A DNA stretch of 64,000 nucleotides from Nitrospinaceae bacterium. Its GTDB lineage: Bacteria > Nitrospinota > Nitrospinia > Nitrospinales > Nitrospinaceae. Every line of letters begins with the position of its first letter. Within the stretch, counting starts at the first letter, position 1. The notes beneath the pieces were generated by a model that saw nothing but the letters and a program-made list of their open reading frames with translations, had not been told where the DNA came from and ran no database searches. The stretch is from the NCBI GenBank assembly GCA_028278405.1, contig JANQEK010000005.1, forward strand, positions 55,699 to 119,698. Direction: 5' to 3'. Of this stretch, positions 17,154-24,848 are shown piece by piece. The position numbers and the translations under genes were made by a program.

Positions 17154-19298
17154 ATGCCCTCTAGCAACGTCTCAGAGCAAAAACCCCTTTCATTCAAACT
17201 GATTCTGCTGGCCCTCATGGTTTATGGCCTGGTTCACCTGAGCCCTGCCATTCCCTGGGTTTCTCCTTCTTCCTTTTTAGGAAGCCTGGGACCTCAAACG
17301 GTTCTAGCCGAAGAAGAGGATGAGGAAGATGAAGAGGATGACGAAGATGAGGAGGAGGACGGCGAAGGAGACGGTGGAGAAGAAGCGGAAGGTGAAGAGG
17401 GCGCCGAAGGGGAAGAAGCTGCCGAAGAAGACGAAAATGCGTATCTCTACGATATAGGCCCGGCTGCAGACATCAGACCTATGCCGGAGATTAAAGACGG
17501 CGGAGGATACAAGTTCCCCGGATTGGGCAACAGAAAAGCAACCTGGGGAGCGGCGCAACTCCACATCCTGTTTGCTTCATTTATTCTGGGTTGCCCCATG
17601 TTTGTGGTCATCATGGAGGTGATGGGCGCACGTAGAACCCAGGGCGTCCGTAAAGCAGTTATTCTCGCCAATGTATTCATGGGTGTCCTGACCGGCGTCA
17701 TTATCGGAATCATCGGTGAAATCATTGTCGATATTCATCATGGCGTTCTATATGGATTGTGGGCCTGTGCATTTGCTGCACTGATAATCAGTTTCCTGAA
17801 TTATTTTCACGTCTGCATGAACACCAAAATGTCTTCGATCGTGGGAGGCGTGGTTGGAACATTTTTCGCCTATCTTCTGGTTCCGATAGATCATACGACA
17901 ATTCCCGCCATCCTGTTGGCGTTTGTGAATGGGGCTGTGGGCGGTTTCCTGTCCACCGCCATCATGTTTGCCGAAGCAGATTATAAATTCGAGCGGCTGG
18001 CGCACGAAATCACCAAGGTCATCGGGTTCTGTTACAGCTTCACCGCATTGACGGGCGGATTGTTCCTGTTCATCATGATGGTGGCCTACAAGGATTTTAT
18101 CTCCTATCTGGTCACCGCCTATCCGATTCTGTTCATGATCGGTTACCCCACCCTGTTCATTCTGGAAACTATCGTCCTGTACATTTACGTTTATTCCTGG
18201 GAACCCTTGAACAAAACCAATCGAAAAGGACGGCATATCGTCCTGGGCGTTGTCTTGAACATTCTGGGATTGTCACTGTTGTGTGCCCTGGATGGTCCGG
18301 CAACCTTCATGCAGACGCCGCCCAAGCCTTACGACGCTCTGTTCACGACGATGACCGAGTGGGACCGCATCGCGACCATGACCTGGATGCCGCTCAACTA
18401 CCATCGCCTCGTGGGTAACGGTACCTTCGGGGGATTCATGGTTGGCGTTATTTCCGCTTATATGTATCTCTGGTCCAAGGACCCCAAAGAAAAAGAATAC
18501 TACGACTGGGTCGGCTACATGGGCAACTTCATCGGCGTGTTGTTCATGATTCCCCTGCCGGCGATGGGCTACATCTTTGTCCGCGAGATTTACCAGTACG
18601 ACGCCACCATCGGCATGTACATCATGTCCGACCGCGAATCGATGTTCATGCTGGTACAGGGCCTGTTGATTGCCACCATGTTCACCGCCAGCAATGTCTA
18701 TATGTGGGTGAGCATGAAACGCATCGAAAACGCGCATCGATTTTTCCCGGCAATGAAACTCGGTTTTGTTTTGATTATCATAGCGGCGACGATCTGGTTC
18801 ACTCCACGCCGGTTCTTCGCCACCATGCTCCCGGAACCGGGTATGAATCCTGATATGGTATTACCGGATAACCTGGCGTTTTTGGCACTCATGGTCTCCA
18901 AAAACACCGCCGCATTCGCTCTGGTAACGGTGACACTCATCAATTACATTTTCTATACGATTTCGACACGAACCGGGAAAATCGGCTGGGGGAAAATTAA
19001 TCCCCTGGGTCCCTACATTCTCATATTCATGGGATTCACAGATATCTGGCTGATGAGCTGGATGGGGACCATCCGCGAATTATCCCGAATGAACTGGCAC
19101 ATATACAAAGTGTTCAAGGACGTTACTCCCGAAAAGTTTGCACCGACACTTGCAGAATCCGGTGTATTTGTAACGGGAGTGGTGTGGACTTTCTTTATCG
19201 TGATGACGGCTATTATATGGCTGGGCATCAAATATCCTAAAACCAAGAAAGCCAAAGCCGGGGAAACCCCTGCTGCGGCACCTCAGATGGCTGAATAG
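17154..19298 (+). CDS. Cytochrome bd-like oxidase subunit I with periplasmic poly-acidic tract
   Basis: A 714-residue polytopic membrane protein. A signal-like hydrophobic segment (about 14-36) precedes residues 53-94, which are overwhelmingly Glu/Asp with no basic residue and 17 acidic residues in a row. The rest contains about 14 membrane helices. GAAQLHILFASFILG (His137), AHEITKVIGFCYSFTALTGG, TWMPLNYHRLVGNGTFGG and YMGNFIGVLFMIPLPAMGYIFVR give the look of the cytochrome bd-like (CydA-related) subunits proposed as terminal oxidases in Nitrospira-type nitrite oxidisers. It is followed 3 nt later by a membrane-anchored dihaem cytochrome c. The CydA kinship is recalled, not computed; haem ligands cannot be assigned. 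Confidence 0.6.
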   Translation: MPSSNVSEQKPLSFKLILLALMVYGLVHLSPAIPWVSPSSFLGSLGPQTVLAEEEDEEDEEDDEDEEEDGEGDGGEEAEGEEGAEGEEAAEEDENAYLYDIGPAADIRPMPEIKDGGGYKFPGLGNRKATWGAAQLHILFASFILGCPMFVVIMEVMGARRTQGVRKAVILANVFMGVLTGVIIGIIGEIIVDIHHGVLYGLWACAFAALIISFLNYFHVCMNTKMSSIVGGVVGTFFAYLLVPIDHTTIPAILLAFVNGAVGGFLSTAIMFAEADYKFERLAHEITKVIGFCYSFTALTGGLFLFIMMVAYKDFISYLVTAYPILFMIGYPTLFILETIVLYIYVYSWEPLNKTNRKGRHIVLGVVLNILGLSLLCALDGPATFMQTPPKPYDALFTTMTEWDRIATMTWMPLNYHRLVGNGTFGGFMVGVISAYMYLWSKDPKEKEYYDWVGYMGNFIGVLFMIPLPAMGYIFVREIYQYDATIGMYIMSDRESMFMLVQGLLIATMFTASNVYMWVSMKRIENAHRFFPAMKLGFVLIIIAATIWFTPRRFFATMLPEPGMNPDMVLPDNLAFLALMVSKNTAAFALVTVTLINYIFYTISTRTGKIGWGKINPLGPYILIFMGFTDIWLMSWMGTIRELSRMNWHIYKVFKDVTPEKFAPTLAESGVFVTGVVWTFFIVMTAIIWLGIKYPKTKKAKAGETPAAAPQMAE

Positions 19299-19301
19299 AT
19301 T

Positions 19302-20567
19302 ATGAAGAATTTACCAAAAATTCTGATTATTGCCGCCGGCGTTGGCGCTTTCGGTTATGGAGTCGGTGTTTTCTTCAACATGTCACCACCCATTATGGCC
19401 GGAGCTATGGCAGGCCTTACTTTGCTCTATGGTTTCCTGTTGACCAAGCAGCACCGCGCTCCCAAGGAAAAAGGGTTTTTCAAAAATGTCATGACCAAAA
19501 TCCCGGGTGTGGCAGTCATAGCGGTCATTTTATGGTTTGGCTCAGGTCACTACGGCTTTCCTATCTGGTGGCAGATCAAGTTTGTTTCTTTCTCCGTAGT
19601 CGGCATGATCGTTTTTATCATTCTTGACCTCAAAACGATGAGGGTAGAAAAGGGCGCCAGCGATGCTATCGTACGATTGATAGTCACCTATGCATTTCCT
19701 TCTATCCTGTTCATTACCATTACCGCCCAACTTCCTCAATTCAATCCGGAACACGAGTTGGCCAAGCTGAATAAAAAGCCGGTAACAACATTTGTACCGG
19801 GACCCGAGGCTATTGCCGCAGGACGTGAAATTTTCGAGAGCAACAAATGCTTCAACTGCCACAAGGTCTTCTGGGAAGGCAACTCGGACCGGGGTCCCAA
19901 CCTGGGTACCAAACAGATCGGACTCTACTCAGTGGATTACATCAAAGAGCAGATTCTGGATCCGCGAAAGAAGCAATCTCCCGGATTTGAAGATAAAAAG
20001 TCCAAGAAAGCCATGCCTACCTATTATGGTGAAGATTTGAACGAAGCAGAGCTCCTTTCGCTGGTGTCCTATCTTAAAACCATGCGTGACCCCACTCATA
20101 TGCCGGTGGAAGGGAAATTCCCAAATCAGTGGACCTGGTGGGATGACAAGCAGATTCTTGAAGAGGGTAAATTGGTGTTCGAAGGCAAGGAGCCAGCGAC
20201 GGAAGGTCTCAATTGCGCCGTCTGTCATGGTGCCGACGGCATTCCCATGATGACAGGAGCCTTCGATTTCCGCAAACCCGATAACCCCGACACGGACAAA
20301 ATGGCGGATCATATGGATGTGACTCTCAAGGATTTTCCTGACGAGCTGTATTACCGGCGCGTCACCCGGGGTGTCGACAACACTCCGATGGCCCCCTGGG
20401 GCAGCATTTTCCCGCATCTGTACCTCTGGAAGGCGGAAGCCTACGCGCGAACCTTCCATGACCCGCTGGACAAGCGCACCGAGAAAAAACCGGTACCGCC
20501 CATCCCCACCAAGGAAGAAATCGAGCGGTGGAAGAAGGATGGATTGTTCCTCGATCCTTTGCTTTAG
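19302..20567 (+). CDS. Membrane-anchored dihaem cytochrome c
   Basis: A 421-residue protein with four hydrophobic segments (about 5-25, 30-47, 69-110 region, 122-143) and a periplasmic part holding two class I cytochrome c domains. Haem sites are C183-x2-C186-H187 and C305-x2-C308-H309; likely axial methionines are M238 (KKAMPTYY) and M363 (TPMAPW). It starts 3 nt after the bd-like oxidase stop, so the two are certainly co-transcribed. It most likely acts as the electron-donating subunit of the oxidase. A strong terminator ends the pair. Confidence 0.85.
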   Translation: MKNLPKILIIAAGVGAFGYGVGVFFNMSPPIMAGAMAGLTLLYGFLLTKQHRAPKEKGFFKNVMTKIPGVAVIAVILWFGSGHYGFPIWWQIKFVSFSVVGMIVFIILDLKTMRVEKGASDAIVRLIVTYAFPSILFITITAQLPQFNPEHELAKLNKKPVTTFVPGPEAIAAGREIFESNKCFNCHKVFWEGNSDRGPNLGTKQIGLYSVDYIKEQILDPRKKQSPGFEDKKSKKAMPTYYGEDLNEAELLSLVSYLKTMRDPTHMPVEGKFPNQWTWWDDKQILEEGKLVFEGKEPATEGLNCAVCHGADGIPMMTGAFDFRKPDNPDTDKMADHMDVTLKDFPDELYYRRVTRGVDNTPMAPWGSIFPHLYLWKAEAYARTFHDPLDKRTEKKPVPPIPTKEEIERWKKDGLFLDPLL

Positions 20568-20592
20568 CAGTCCAGCTTAATCAAGTTTATTG

Positions 20593-20629
20593 AACCGGTA
20601 TGGGTTTTCCCGTACCGGTTTTTTATTTT
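20593..20629 (+). terminator. Rho-independent terminator after the oxidase/cytochrome pair
   Basis: AACCGGTA (20593-20600) pairs perfectly with TACCGGTT (20613-20620), extended by a GGG/CCC pairing around a TTTT loop and followed by a T-rich tail. It lies 25 nt beyond the cytochrome stop. Confidence 0.9.
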
Positions 20630-20694
20630 CCAGACGATGGGAAATTGATATGATAGAGCCCTAATTCAACCTGATCGACCGCAAGGAGTCAAGA

Positions 20695-21177
20695 ATGAGC
20701 CGGATTGACGATCTCATTAAGGAAAACCTGAGCGAAGACGGCACGGTATTGAGTCTCCGCGAAAAATATATCGGACTGCGGGGCACCATGGAATTGTGCA
20801 CCAAGGGCGAGATTTTAAAAAAAGTTAAAGTCCTGACCTATTCTGGAAACCAGACGGGGGATGAAGGAATCGAAGCAATTGCCGAATGCCCTTACCTGAC
20901 CAACCTCGAAAACCTTGTTCTGAATCATAACGAAATCGGCGACGAAGGGGCGGTGGCTTTAGCTAATTCGACAAACCTGCCCAAGGTCACCCAATTGTCG
21001 TTGTTTGGAAATGTTATTGGGGATGAAGGGGCGCGGGCGTTTGCAGACTCGCCGAACAGCAAAAAACTCATCAAACTGGATTTGTATAAGAATCAGTTTT
21101 CTCCGGCGGGAATCAAGGCCCTAACGGAGTCGCCGAACCTCAAAAATTGTGAAGAATTGGAAATCTATCGGGAGTGA
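20695..21177 (+). CDS. Short leucine-rich-repeat protein (RI type)
   Basis: A 160-residue protein made of about four ribonuclease-inhibitor-like LRRs: LENLVLNHNEIGDEGAVAL, TQLSLFGNVIGDEGARAF, LIKLDLYKNQFSPAGIKAL and the C-terminal LEIYRE. There is no signal peptide or other domain. A good AAGGAG precedes the ATG. It stands alone between a terminator and the convergent bolA-like gene. Likely a small protein-binding module; partner unknown. Confidence 0.75.
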   Translation: MSRIDDLIKENLSEDGTVLSLREKYIGLRGTMELCTKGEILKKVKVLTYSGNQTGDEGIEAIAECPYLTNLENLVLNHNEIGDEGAVALANSTNLPKVTQLSLFGNVIGDEGARAFADSPNSKKLIKLDLYKNQFSPAGIKALTESPNLKNCEELEIYRE

Positions 21178-21183
21178 GCCGGC

Positions 21184-21483
21184 TCAGGCAGATTGCCCTG
21201 TCTGCTCGGCCCATTGAGCAGGCGTCAGAGTTTTAATCTGCAGGGCATGAATCACTTTTGGGGAGCCGTTGATTTGATCGTCCAACGCGGTGTAAACCAG
21301 GCGCCTCTGATCGATCAGGTTGGTATTTTCAAACTTGGAAGAAACGACGGTGACTGCATAATGCCCTCCCCCGCCGGCAGCTTTATGGCCGCGATGCAGA
21401 TAGCTTTCGTCGATGATATCCACATGCGACGCTTCCAGTTTTTCCTTTAAAATTTGATCGATCAATTGAACCGCTTCATCCAT
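21184..21483 (-). CDS. BolA-family protein
   Basis: A 99-residue BolA/IbaG-type protein. These proteins bind [2Fe-2S] clusters together with monothiol glutaredoxins and influence iron-sulfur trafficking or morphology. Visible features are the HRGHKAAGGGGHYAVTVVSSKF segment and the C-terminal VIHALQIKTLTPAQW, matching the family helix-turn. No glutaredoxin gene is adjacent. Confidence 0.85.
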   Translation of the reverse strand: MDEAVQLIDQILKEKLEASHVDIIDESYLHRGHKAAGGGGHYAVTVVSSKFENTNLIDQRRLVYTALDDQINGSPKVIHALQIKTLTPAQWAEQTGQSA

Positions 21484-21550
21484 AATCGCACCTGAAATTA
21501 AAAAATTGCGGGTTTAAAATACTTCAAGTTTATTGGTAAACTGGCAGGGA

Positions 21551-21757
21551 TTATTTTGCATCCCGGGCATTCATATCGGGCAGATCGTAAAAATTCTTCA
21601 GGTTTTCAGCGTACCGGGAATGCGCCTCATTTTTATCTTCGTCTACCAGACGAGTCCGGCATTTTGCACATACCGGAATGCGGTCCGGTGAATACGATTT
21701 GATCCGGTTTTTGGCGCCGCACTCGGGGCATTCAATGATGAAAATATCTTTGTCCAC
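21551..21757 (-). CDS. Small zinc-ribbon protein
   Basis: A 68-residue protein with a four-cysteine zinc ribbon: CPECG (residues 10-14) and CAKC (31-34), the rest a charged helix. It begins with GTG at 21757, with AAGGGAAAAG upstream. The family is not recognised; such ribbons often sit in nucleic-acid or thioredoxin-like helper proteins. Confidence 0.6.
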   Translation of the reverse strand: MDKDIFIIECPECGAKNRIKSYSPDRIPVCAKCRTRLVDEDKNEAHSRYAENLKNFYDLPDMNARDAK

Positions 21758-21816
21758 AACTTTTCCCTTATTGAGCTTGAGGGTGTATTATAGACCAAAG
21801 GAGTCCTTGAATTAAA

Positions 21817-22095
21817 ATGTTTGTTTTCACCACCCAAAATTTAAAACAACTTCCCCTCAGGACGAAAATCGGCTTGTTCCTGGCGACCGTTCTTGGAATT
21901 GCCCTGCTGTTTCTGTTCGGAATCACATTTTTGGTGATTGCCCTGATCGGCGGCCTGATCACCATGGTTGCCAGTCTATTTCGTGGGAGCCGATCCCAAA
22001 CACGCCCCTTGGACGATCCGTTTCCTCCCCATTCCCCTTTTCAAAAACCCCCGCCTCGTCGTAAATTGGACGACGATGATGTTATCGATGTGTAG
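21817..22095 (+). CDS. Small membrane protein of unknown function
   Basis: A 92-residue protein with one long hydrophobic stretch (about 18-53, possibly two helices), then a basic Arg/Ser-rich turn and a Pro-rich cytoplasmic tail ending in an acidic DDDDVIDV. AAAGGAG lies upstream. It is divergent from the zinc-ribbon gene and convergent with lpdA after a 12-nt gap. Confidence 0.6.
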   Translation: MFVFTTQNLKQLPLRTKIGLFLATVLGIALLFLFGITFLVIALIGGLITMVASLFRGSRSQTRPLDDPFPPHSPFQKPPPRRKLDDDDVIDV

Positions 22096-22107
22096 CGGAT
22101 TCGACGA

Positions 22108-23499
22108 TTAACGGGGCTTCTTATATTGATGGGTGGATCGGCCCAGATAAACCTCCGCAGCTTCCATGAGGGTCTCTGAAAGAGTGGGATGCGGATGCAC
22201 CGTTTCCGCTAAATCTGTTACGGTTGCCTTCAGCCGAATGGCCAGAGCCACTTCAGAAATCAGATCTCCCACTCCAACTCCGACCATCCCGGCTCCAAGA
22301 ATACGGTCTGTCTGGGGATCAACAATCAGTTTGGTGGCCCCGTCATTTCTGCCCAGTGTACCGGCCCTCCCTGAGGCCCCCCAGGGAAACTTCGCCATGG
22401 CGATTTCGATCCCTTTTTCCTTGGCTTCCAGTTCGGTCAGACCACACCAGGCAATCTCCGGATCGGTGAATATGACGGCGGGAACAACCATAGAGTCATG
22501 ATTCGGGGAGTCCTCGAACAGACCGTCCACCGTCCTTTTGGCCTCATGGGACGCCTTGTGAGCCAACATTGCACCCCCCACCACATCTCCGATAGCAAAA
22601 ATGGAAGAGTCCGCCGTTCTTCCCTCAGCGTCTGCTTTCACAAAGCCATATTCATCCACTTCTACTCGTGTGTTTTCGAGGCCCAAACCGGATGTATTCG
22701 GCTGCCGGCCCACTGCAACCAAAGCACGGTCAAATTCCAGCTCATCATCGTTTCCCTTCAAAGCGACTTTCAGGCAAGATCCTGCGTCCTTTATGGACTC
22801 TACCCGGGTATTAAGATGGATGGCTTTGAAATCCTTTTTCAGCCGGACCTGTAAAATTCGAACCAGGTCGCGATCCACGCCCTGAAGCAGGCCTTCAGTC
22901 ATTTCCACCACCGTTATCTGACTCCCCAGGGCAGCATAAACCGTTCCCATTTCCAAACCGATGTAACCACCTCCTATGACCAGCAGGCGCTCGGGGATAT
23001 CTTCCAACTGTAAAGCGCCGGTGGAGTCCATCAGACGCGGACCGACTCCTGCCCAATCCTCTGGAATGATCGGCCGTGAACCCACGGCAACAAGAGCGCG
23101 ATCGAATTCAAGGGCTCCATGTCCATCAATCTGAACGGAATGAGAATCCTTGAACACCGCACGGCCCTGGATCCATTGAATGCCTCGTTGCTTGCAAAGT
23201 TGCGCCAAACCTCCGGTAAGATTGCCGGTTACTTTTTCCTTCCAAGATCGAATCTTGGCAACATCAATCGTCGGTTCTCCAAAATGGAGACCCCAGTCTC
23301 CTGCGTGCTTCACTTCAGAGATCAACTTGGCCATATGCAAAAGAGTTTTTGAGGGTATGCACCCGCGCAGGAGGCAAACCCCTCCCAACTGATCCTCCTC
23401 ATCGACAAGAGTCACCTGTATACCCCTGTCAGCGGCCAGGAAGGCAGCGGCATATCCACCGGGACCACCCCCAACAATCAACAAGTTTTGTTTGCTCAT
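22108..23499 (-). CDS. lpdA: Dihydrolipoyl dehydrogenase
   Basis: FAD-dependent E3 component of 2-oxo-acid dehydrogenase and/or glycine cleavage complexes; reoxidises dihydrolipoamide with NAD+. The 463-residue protein has the N-terminal FAD motif GGGPGGYAAA, the redox pair C42/C47 (GGVCLLRGC), the NAD motif GGGYIGLEMG, AIGDV at the second FAD site, and the C-terminal HPHPTLSE catalytic His-Glu dyad. No E1/E2 gene is adjacent, so it probably serves complexes encoded elsewhere. Confidence 0.95.
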   Translation of the reverse strand: MSKQNLLIVGGGPGGYAAAFLAADRGIQVTLVDEEDQLGGVCLLRGCIPSKTLLHMAKLISEVKHAGDWGLHFGEPTIDVAKIRSWKEKVTGNLTGGLAQLCKQRGIQWIQGRAVFKDSHSVQIDGHGALEFDRALVAVGSRPIIPEDWAGVGPRLMDSTGALQLEDIPERLLVIGGGYIGLEMGTVYAALGSQITVVEMTEGLLQGVDRDLVRILQVRLKKDFKAIHLNTRVESIKDAGSCLKVALKGNDDELEFDRALVAVGRQPNTSGLGLENTRVEVDEYGFVKADAEGRTADSSIFAIGDVVGGAMLAHKASHEAKRTVDGLFEDSPNHDSMVVPAVIFTDPEIAWCGLTELEAKEKGIEIAMAKFPWGASGRAGTLGRNDGATKLIVDPQTDRILGAGMVGVGVGDLISEVALAIRLKATVTDLAETVHPHPTLSETLMEAAEVYLGRSTHQYKKPR

Positions 23500-23529
23500 T
23501 CGTACCGTTTCTTATAACAAAAGTTTAAA

Positions 23530-24126
23530 TTATTTGTGGCGCCTGCGGCTGAGTTGCTCCCAAGAGCGAGGTTCGGTTTTCTGCTTCATCCGGCCTAAAA
23601 TAAAATTAAAAATTTTTCTGGCCTCTTTCAAGCTGGTATTCGGTCCCAACAACCTTTCCGTATAGCTTTTTTCCAATTCCATGAACGACTGGACCTGGCG
23701 TCCATATTTTTTTACGATTTGCAGATTACTGAGGTTGGATGTTTTGTGGCCCAAAAGCTGAGGATTGCTTTCTGCTTCCAGGGATTCCGAAGGTTGAGAA
23801 TCATCAACATTTTGAGAAGACGGAGAGTCTTTTAAAAAATAACGAAGCGCAAATCCCTTTTCAGTATCACAAATCTTCGTTAAGAGTTTTTTTATCTCCT
23901 CCTCAGTCCTGCTCGAATCCTCCGGAGGTAATGCCCATTTCCATTCCTCTTCTCCAACTTTTTCCAAGATCCCTAAGTCCGCCAAGTGGCCACAAAGAGC
24001 TGTCGTTGTAGCCTCATCCACATCGGAAAGCAGGATACCGTTATTCAATAACCTTATCCAGGAAGAGATAGGCTGCGGTGAGTTTTTATCCTTCATAACA
24101 AGCACACTGGGAAAAGAACATTCCAA
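23530..24126 (-). CDS. Unknown protein downstream of the MOSC gene
   Basis: Up to 198 residues, soluble and charged, no recognised domain. A possible winged-helix-like segment (about 25-66: SSWIRLLNNGILLSDVDEATT...LGILEKVGEEEWKW) is followed by a Ser-rich linker and a basic C-terminus. The TTG at 24126 immediately follows the MOSC stop (TGATTG) and would be translationally coupled; an ATG at 24096 gives 188 residues. Neither start has a good ribosome-binding site. Confidence 0.5.
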   Translation of the reverse strand: MECSFPSVLVMKDKNSPQPISSWIRLLNNGILLSDVDEATTTALCGHLADLGILEKVGEEEWKWALPPEDSSRTEEEIKKLLTKICDTEKGFALRYFLKDSPSSQNVDDSQPSESLEAESNPQLLGHKTSNLSNLQIVKKYGRQVQSFMELEKSYTERLLGPNTSLKEARKIFNFILGRMKQKTEPRSWEQLSRRRHK

Positions 24127-24777
24127 TCAGGTTTTTCGGTTGGACAAACGTTTTCCGAAAGACTGTTTCCAACTTTCAGAAAGCGCGGGGTGATTCATGA
24201 GCCTCTCCATGGCCTCGTACTGGGATTTATCGCGATACATGAGATAGTGAGCGGCTCTGACTGAAATTTTTTCTTCATCAGAGTGAACCCGCTCCAGCTC
24301 CATTCCCGCTTGAAGCCAACCTTGTTTCAAAACCCGAAAATAAAATCCACAATAGCCTAACGTTTGTATTCGGGAAGCCAGTTTTGGGTATCCAAATATT
24401 TTGGTCAGCTTGTGGCATGGTTGACGGGGTTGTGAACATTGCAACTGGGCTTCACCGATGCTGAATATGTCCCCAATATGAATCTGATCTTCCGTCAGTC
24501 CTTCAATCGTCAAATTCTCTCCGAAAGAAGCGGGAAGCATATTCCGGGAAAGCTCTGTTTGCCAATCAGAATAATGATCGGCCGGATAACCGCAAACCGC
24601 TTTATCGGGACCGCCGTGATTTATTGGGTCGGCAACCTGGTCACCCTCAAATCCCAGCAAATCCAGAAAAACTTTTCCTGTAACCGGCTTTCTTTTCAGC
24701 GAAGTTGTTATCTTACGGTCGTCGGCATAGGTAACTTCGGATGGAGTTCCTATGTTGATTGAGTTGATTAAAAACAT
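24127..24777 (-). CDS. MOSC-domain protein (YiiM-like)
   Basis: A 216-residue YiiM-type MOSC protein, a family that handles the molybdenum-cofactor sulfur and in some members reduces N-hydroxylated compounds. The beta-barrel features are HGGPDKAVCGYPADHY, FGENLTIEGL and the cysteine segment QPRQPCHK (Cys about 120), followed by the 3-alpha C-terminal bundle. The next gene downstream is directly abutting. Confidence 0.85.
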   Translation of the reverse strand: MFLINSINIGTPSEVTYADDRKITTSLKRKPVTGKVFLDLLGFEGDQVADPINHGGPDKAVCGYPADHYSDWQTELSRNMLPASFGENLTIEGLTEDQIHIGDIFSIGEAQLQCSQPRQPCHKLTKIFGYPKLASRIQTLGYCGFYFRVLKQGWLQAGMELERVHSDEEKISVRAAHYLMYRDKSQYEAMERLMNHPALSESWKQSFGKRLSNRKT

Positions 24778-24848
24778 GAGACCTATTCAATGTTTCAGGT
24801 TAGCGAAGCTGTATTTTAGCGGGTAATCGTGGTGGGGAAAAGCAAAAT

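Noticed and set aside
17304..17564. Minus-strand frame opposite the acidic tract, rich in Phe/Leu
   Set aside because: It is the complement of GAG/GAA-rich codons of the oxidase gene; not a separate gene.
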